NCBI RefSeq assembly: GCF_001676055.1
Contig: NZ_LZEX01000034.1
Coordinates: 292,578 to 356,577, forward strand
DNA: 64,000 bases
Direction of reading: 5' to 3'
Source of the DNA: Morganella psychrotolerans
GTDB lineage: Bacteria > Pseudomonadota > Gammaproteobacteria > Enterobacterales > Enterobacteriaceae
Positions 63,308 through 64,000 of the stretch are shown here, one piece after another. Within the stretch, counting starts at the first letter, position 1. Every line of letters begins with the position of its first letter. The position numbers and the translations under genes were made by a program. The notes under the pieces are model-generated. The model was not told the DNA's origin. It was given only the letters and a program-made list of their open reading frames with translations, and ran no database searches.

Positions 63308-63432
63308 ACATACCCAACGTCATTCAGAGTGCAGGAAGGCGGCAAGGGAAGTCAGACGGGGAGCATACATTAGTATGTGACCCGGCGGGCGTAGCGAAGC
63401 CCAGACCCTGCGGTTTGAATGAATAAGGGTAT
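63308..63432. repeat. ERIC element between the TetR operator and sugE
   Basis: About 125 bp from CATACCC to GGGTATT, with the core GGGGAGCATACATTAGTATG and TGACCCGGCGGGCGTAGC, in the opposite orientation to the copies at 8444 and 57788. Confidence 0.9.
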
Positions 63433-63449
63433 TTTAGTGAGGAAGTACC

Positions 63450-63770
63450 ATGCCGTGGATTTTATTAATTACTGCCGGTCTGTTTGAAGTCGTCTGGGCG
63501 TTTACTATGAAACAGTCTGAAGGATTTACAAAATTAGGCCCGTCTGTGATAACCATTATTGCAATGCTGATAAGTTTCGGACTGCTTGCTGCCGCCATGC
63601 GTGCACTGCCGCTGGGCACCGCATATACCATCTGGACCGGTATCGGGGCGATTGGTGCCTTTATTGTCGGGATCACGGTTCTGGGCGAACCGGCAAATAT
63701 GATGCGGATACTTGCCGGGGTGCTGATTGTGTCCGGCCTGGTACTGATGAAATTATCCAGCCCGGCGTAA
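63450..63770 (+). CDS. sugE: SugE/Gdx guanidinium exporter (SMR family)
   Basis: A 106-residue protein with four membrane segments. ITAGLFEVVWAFTMK carries the SMR glutamate (Glu13), followed by PSVITIIAMLISFGLL, ALPLGTAYTIWTGIGAIGAF and VLGEPANMMRIL. These match SugE/Gdx, which exports guanidinium and some quaternary ammonium compounds as a dual-topology dimer. GAGGAAG precedes the ATG. No guanidine riboswitch is recognised in the upstream region, which instead holds a TetR operator and an ERIC. Confidence 0.92.
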   Translation: MPWILLITAGLFEVVWAFTMKQSEGFTKLGPSVITIIAMLISFGLLAAAMRALPLGTAYTIWTGIGAIGAFIVGITVLGEPANMMRILAGVLIVSGLVLMKLSSPA

Positions 63771-63831
63771 TAATGGCTATCCGTGCCTGTAAATAATTCT
63801 GTGGTGCGACAGGAGGCTGTGATTGTTTCAG

Positions 63832-64000
63832 TCAGTCTGCTGTCTCACCGGCAGCAAGCGCATTTATAATAAGTTGAAATATAACAGTTAAATTTTTATC
63901 AGATAAATATGCTGCAGCGGCTGCAACACGATATTCTGTGTTTACGCCTTTTGGATTTATTTCACAGAGCTTAAAATCTGATGATTCAGTTTTATTTATT
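63832..64000 (-). CDS. C-terminal end of an unknown gene (cut by window edge)
   Basis: On the minus strand a frame enters from the window edge and ends with TGA at 63832, giving 55 residues (ESSDFKLCEINPKGVNTEYR, then AAAYLSDKNLTVIFQLIIN). No family is recognised from so short a piece. It is convergent with sugE, with 61 bp between stops. Confidence 0.5.
   Translation of the reverse strand, partial: INKTESSDFKLCEINPKGVNTEYRVAAAAAYLSDKNLTVIFQLIINALAAGETAD

Noticed and set aside
8444..63432. Insertion sequences
   Set aside because: The repeats are ERIC elements without any transposase; no IS-like gene is seen.

Overview
The window looks like a chromosomal segment of an enteric gammaproteobacterium of the Morganellaceae, most likely Morganella or a close relative. 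Three things point there: close relatives of enterobacterial Mlc, YnfD, YnfB, YdfG, ElaA, NudK, PrpBCD/PrpR, Ada and AlkB; several ERIC repeats between genes; and a moderate G+C content. The genus is an inference, because I could run no search. I see no rRNA, tRNA, CRISPR, integrase, transposase or phage genes.

Layout. 0-5.7 kb: the end of a LysR gene, a secreted DUF1460 protein, then mlc-bioD2-(ynfD-ynfB)-ydfG, which recalls the E. coli ynf/dgsA neighbourhood, and a GFA protein. 5.8-11.4 kb: prpBCD for propionate catabolism (no prpE), with an ERIC between prpB and prpC, read away from the sigma-54 activator prpR across a region with a clear -24/-12 promoter and clustered TGAAAC/GTTTCA motifs. 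11.4-14.3 kb: alkB-ada alkylation repair behind an Ada box, plus a secreted SH3-like protein. The Ada here lacks all four N-terminal zinc cysteines. 14.3-16.9 kb: an ABC-F ATPase preceded by a strongly initiated 27-codon leader peptide and alternative hairpins, then elaA. 16.9-24.9 kb: an eight-gene operon (small PRD protein, SFCGS, DUF4312, DUF4311, DUF4310, amidohydrolase, DgaE, DgaF) with a frameshifted PRD/EIIA regulator upstream. This is the best candidate for an undescribed system: uptake and breakdown of an unknown, probably N-acylated, amino-sugar acid ending in pyruvate and glyceraldehyde 3-phosphate.

25-63.8 kb: a mosaic of small metabolic and defence-type units. It holds GNAT acetyltransferases, TetR/LysR/MerR/AraC/XRE regulators paired with MFS, SMR, EamA and AzlCD transporters, an iron- or cobalamin-type ABC importer with a broken ATPase gene, PhzF, DJ-1, nudix, alpha/beta-hydrolase, a PAP2 phosphatase, and a cystathionine beta-lyase-like enzyme with an amino-acid permease and a LysR regulator. 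Several operators can be read directly, the clearest being a MerR-type promoter with a 19-bp spacer and a 12-bp-arm inverted repeat between a TetR gene and sugE.

Four genes carry single-base frameshifts: the PRD regulator, a TetR regulator, the ABC ATPase and an MFS transporter. All four lie in or next to homopolymer runs, so sequencing or assembly error must be excluded before they are called pseudogenes.
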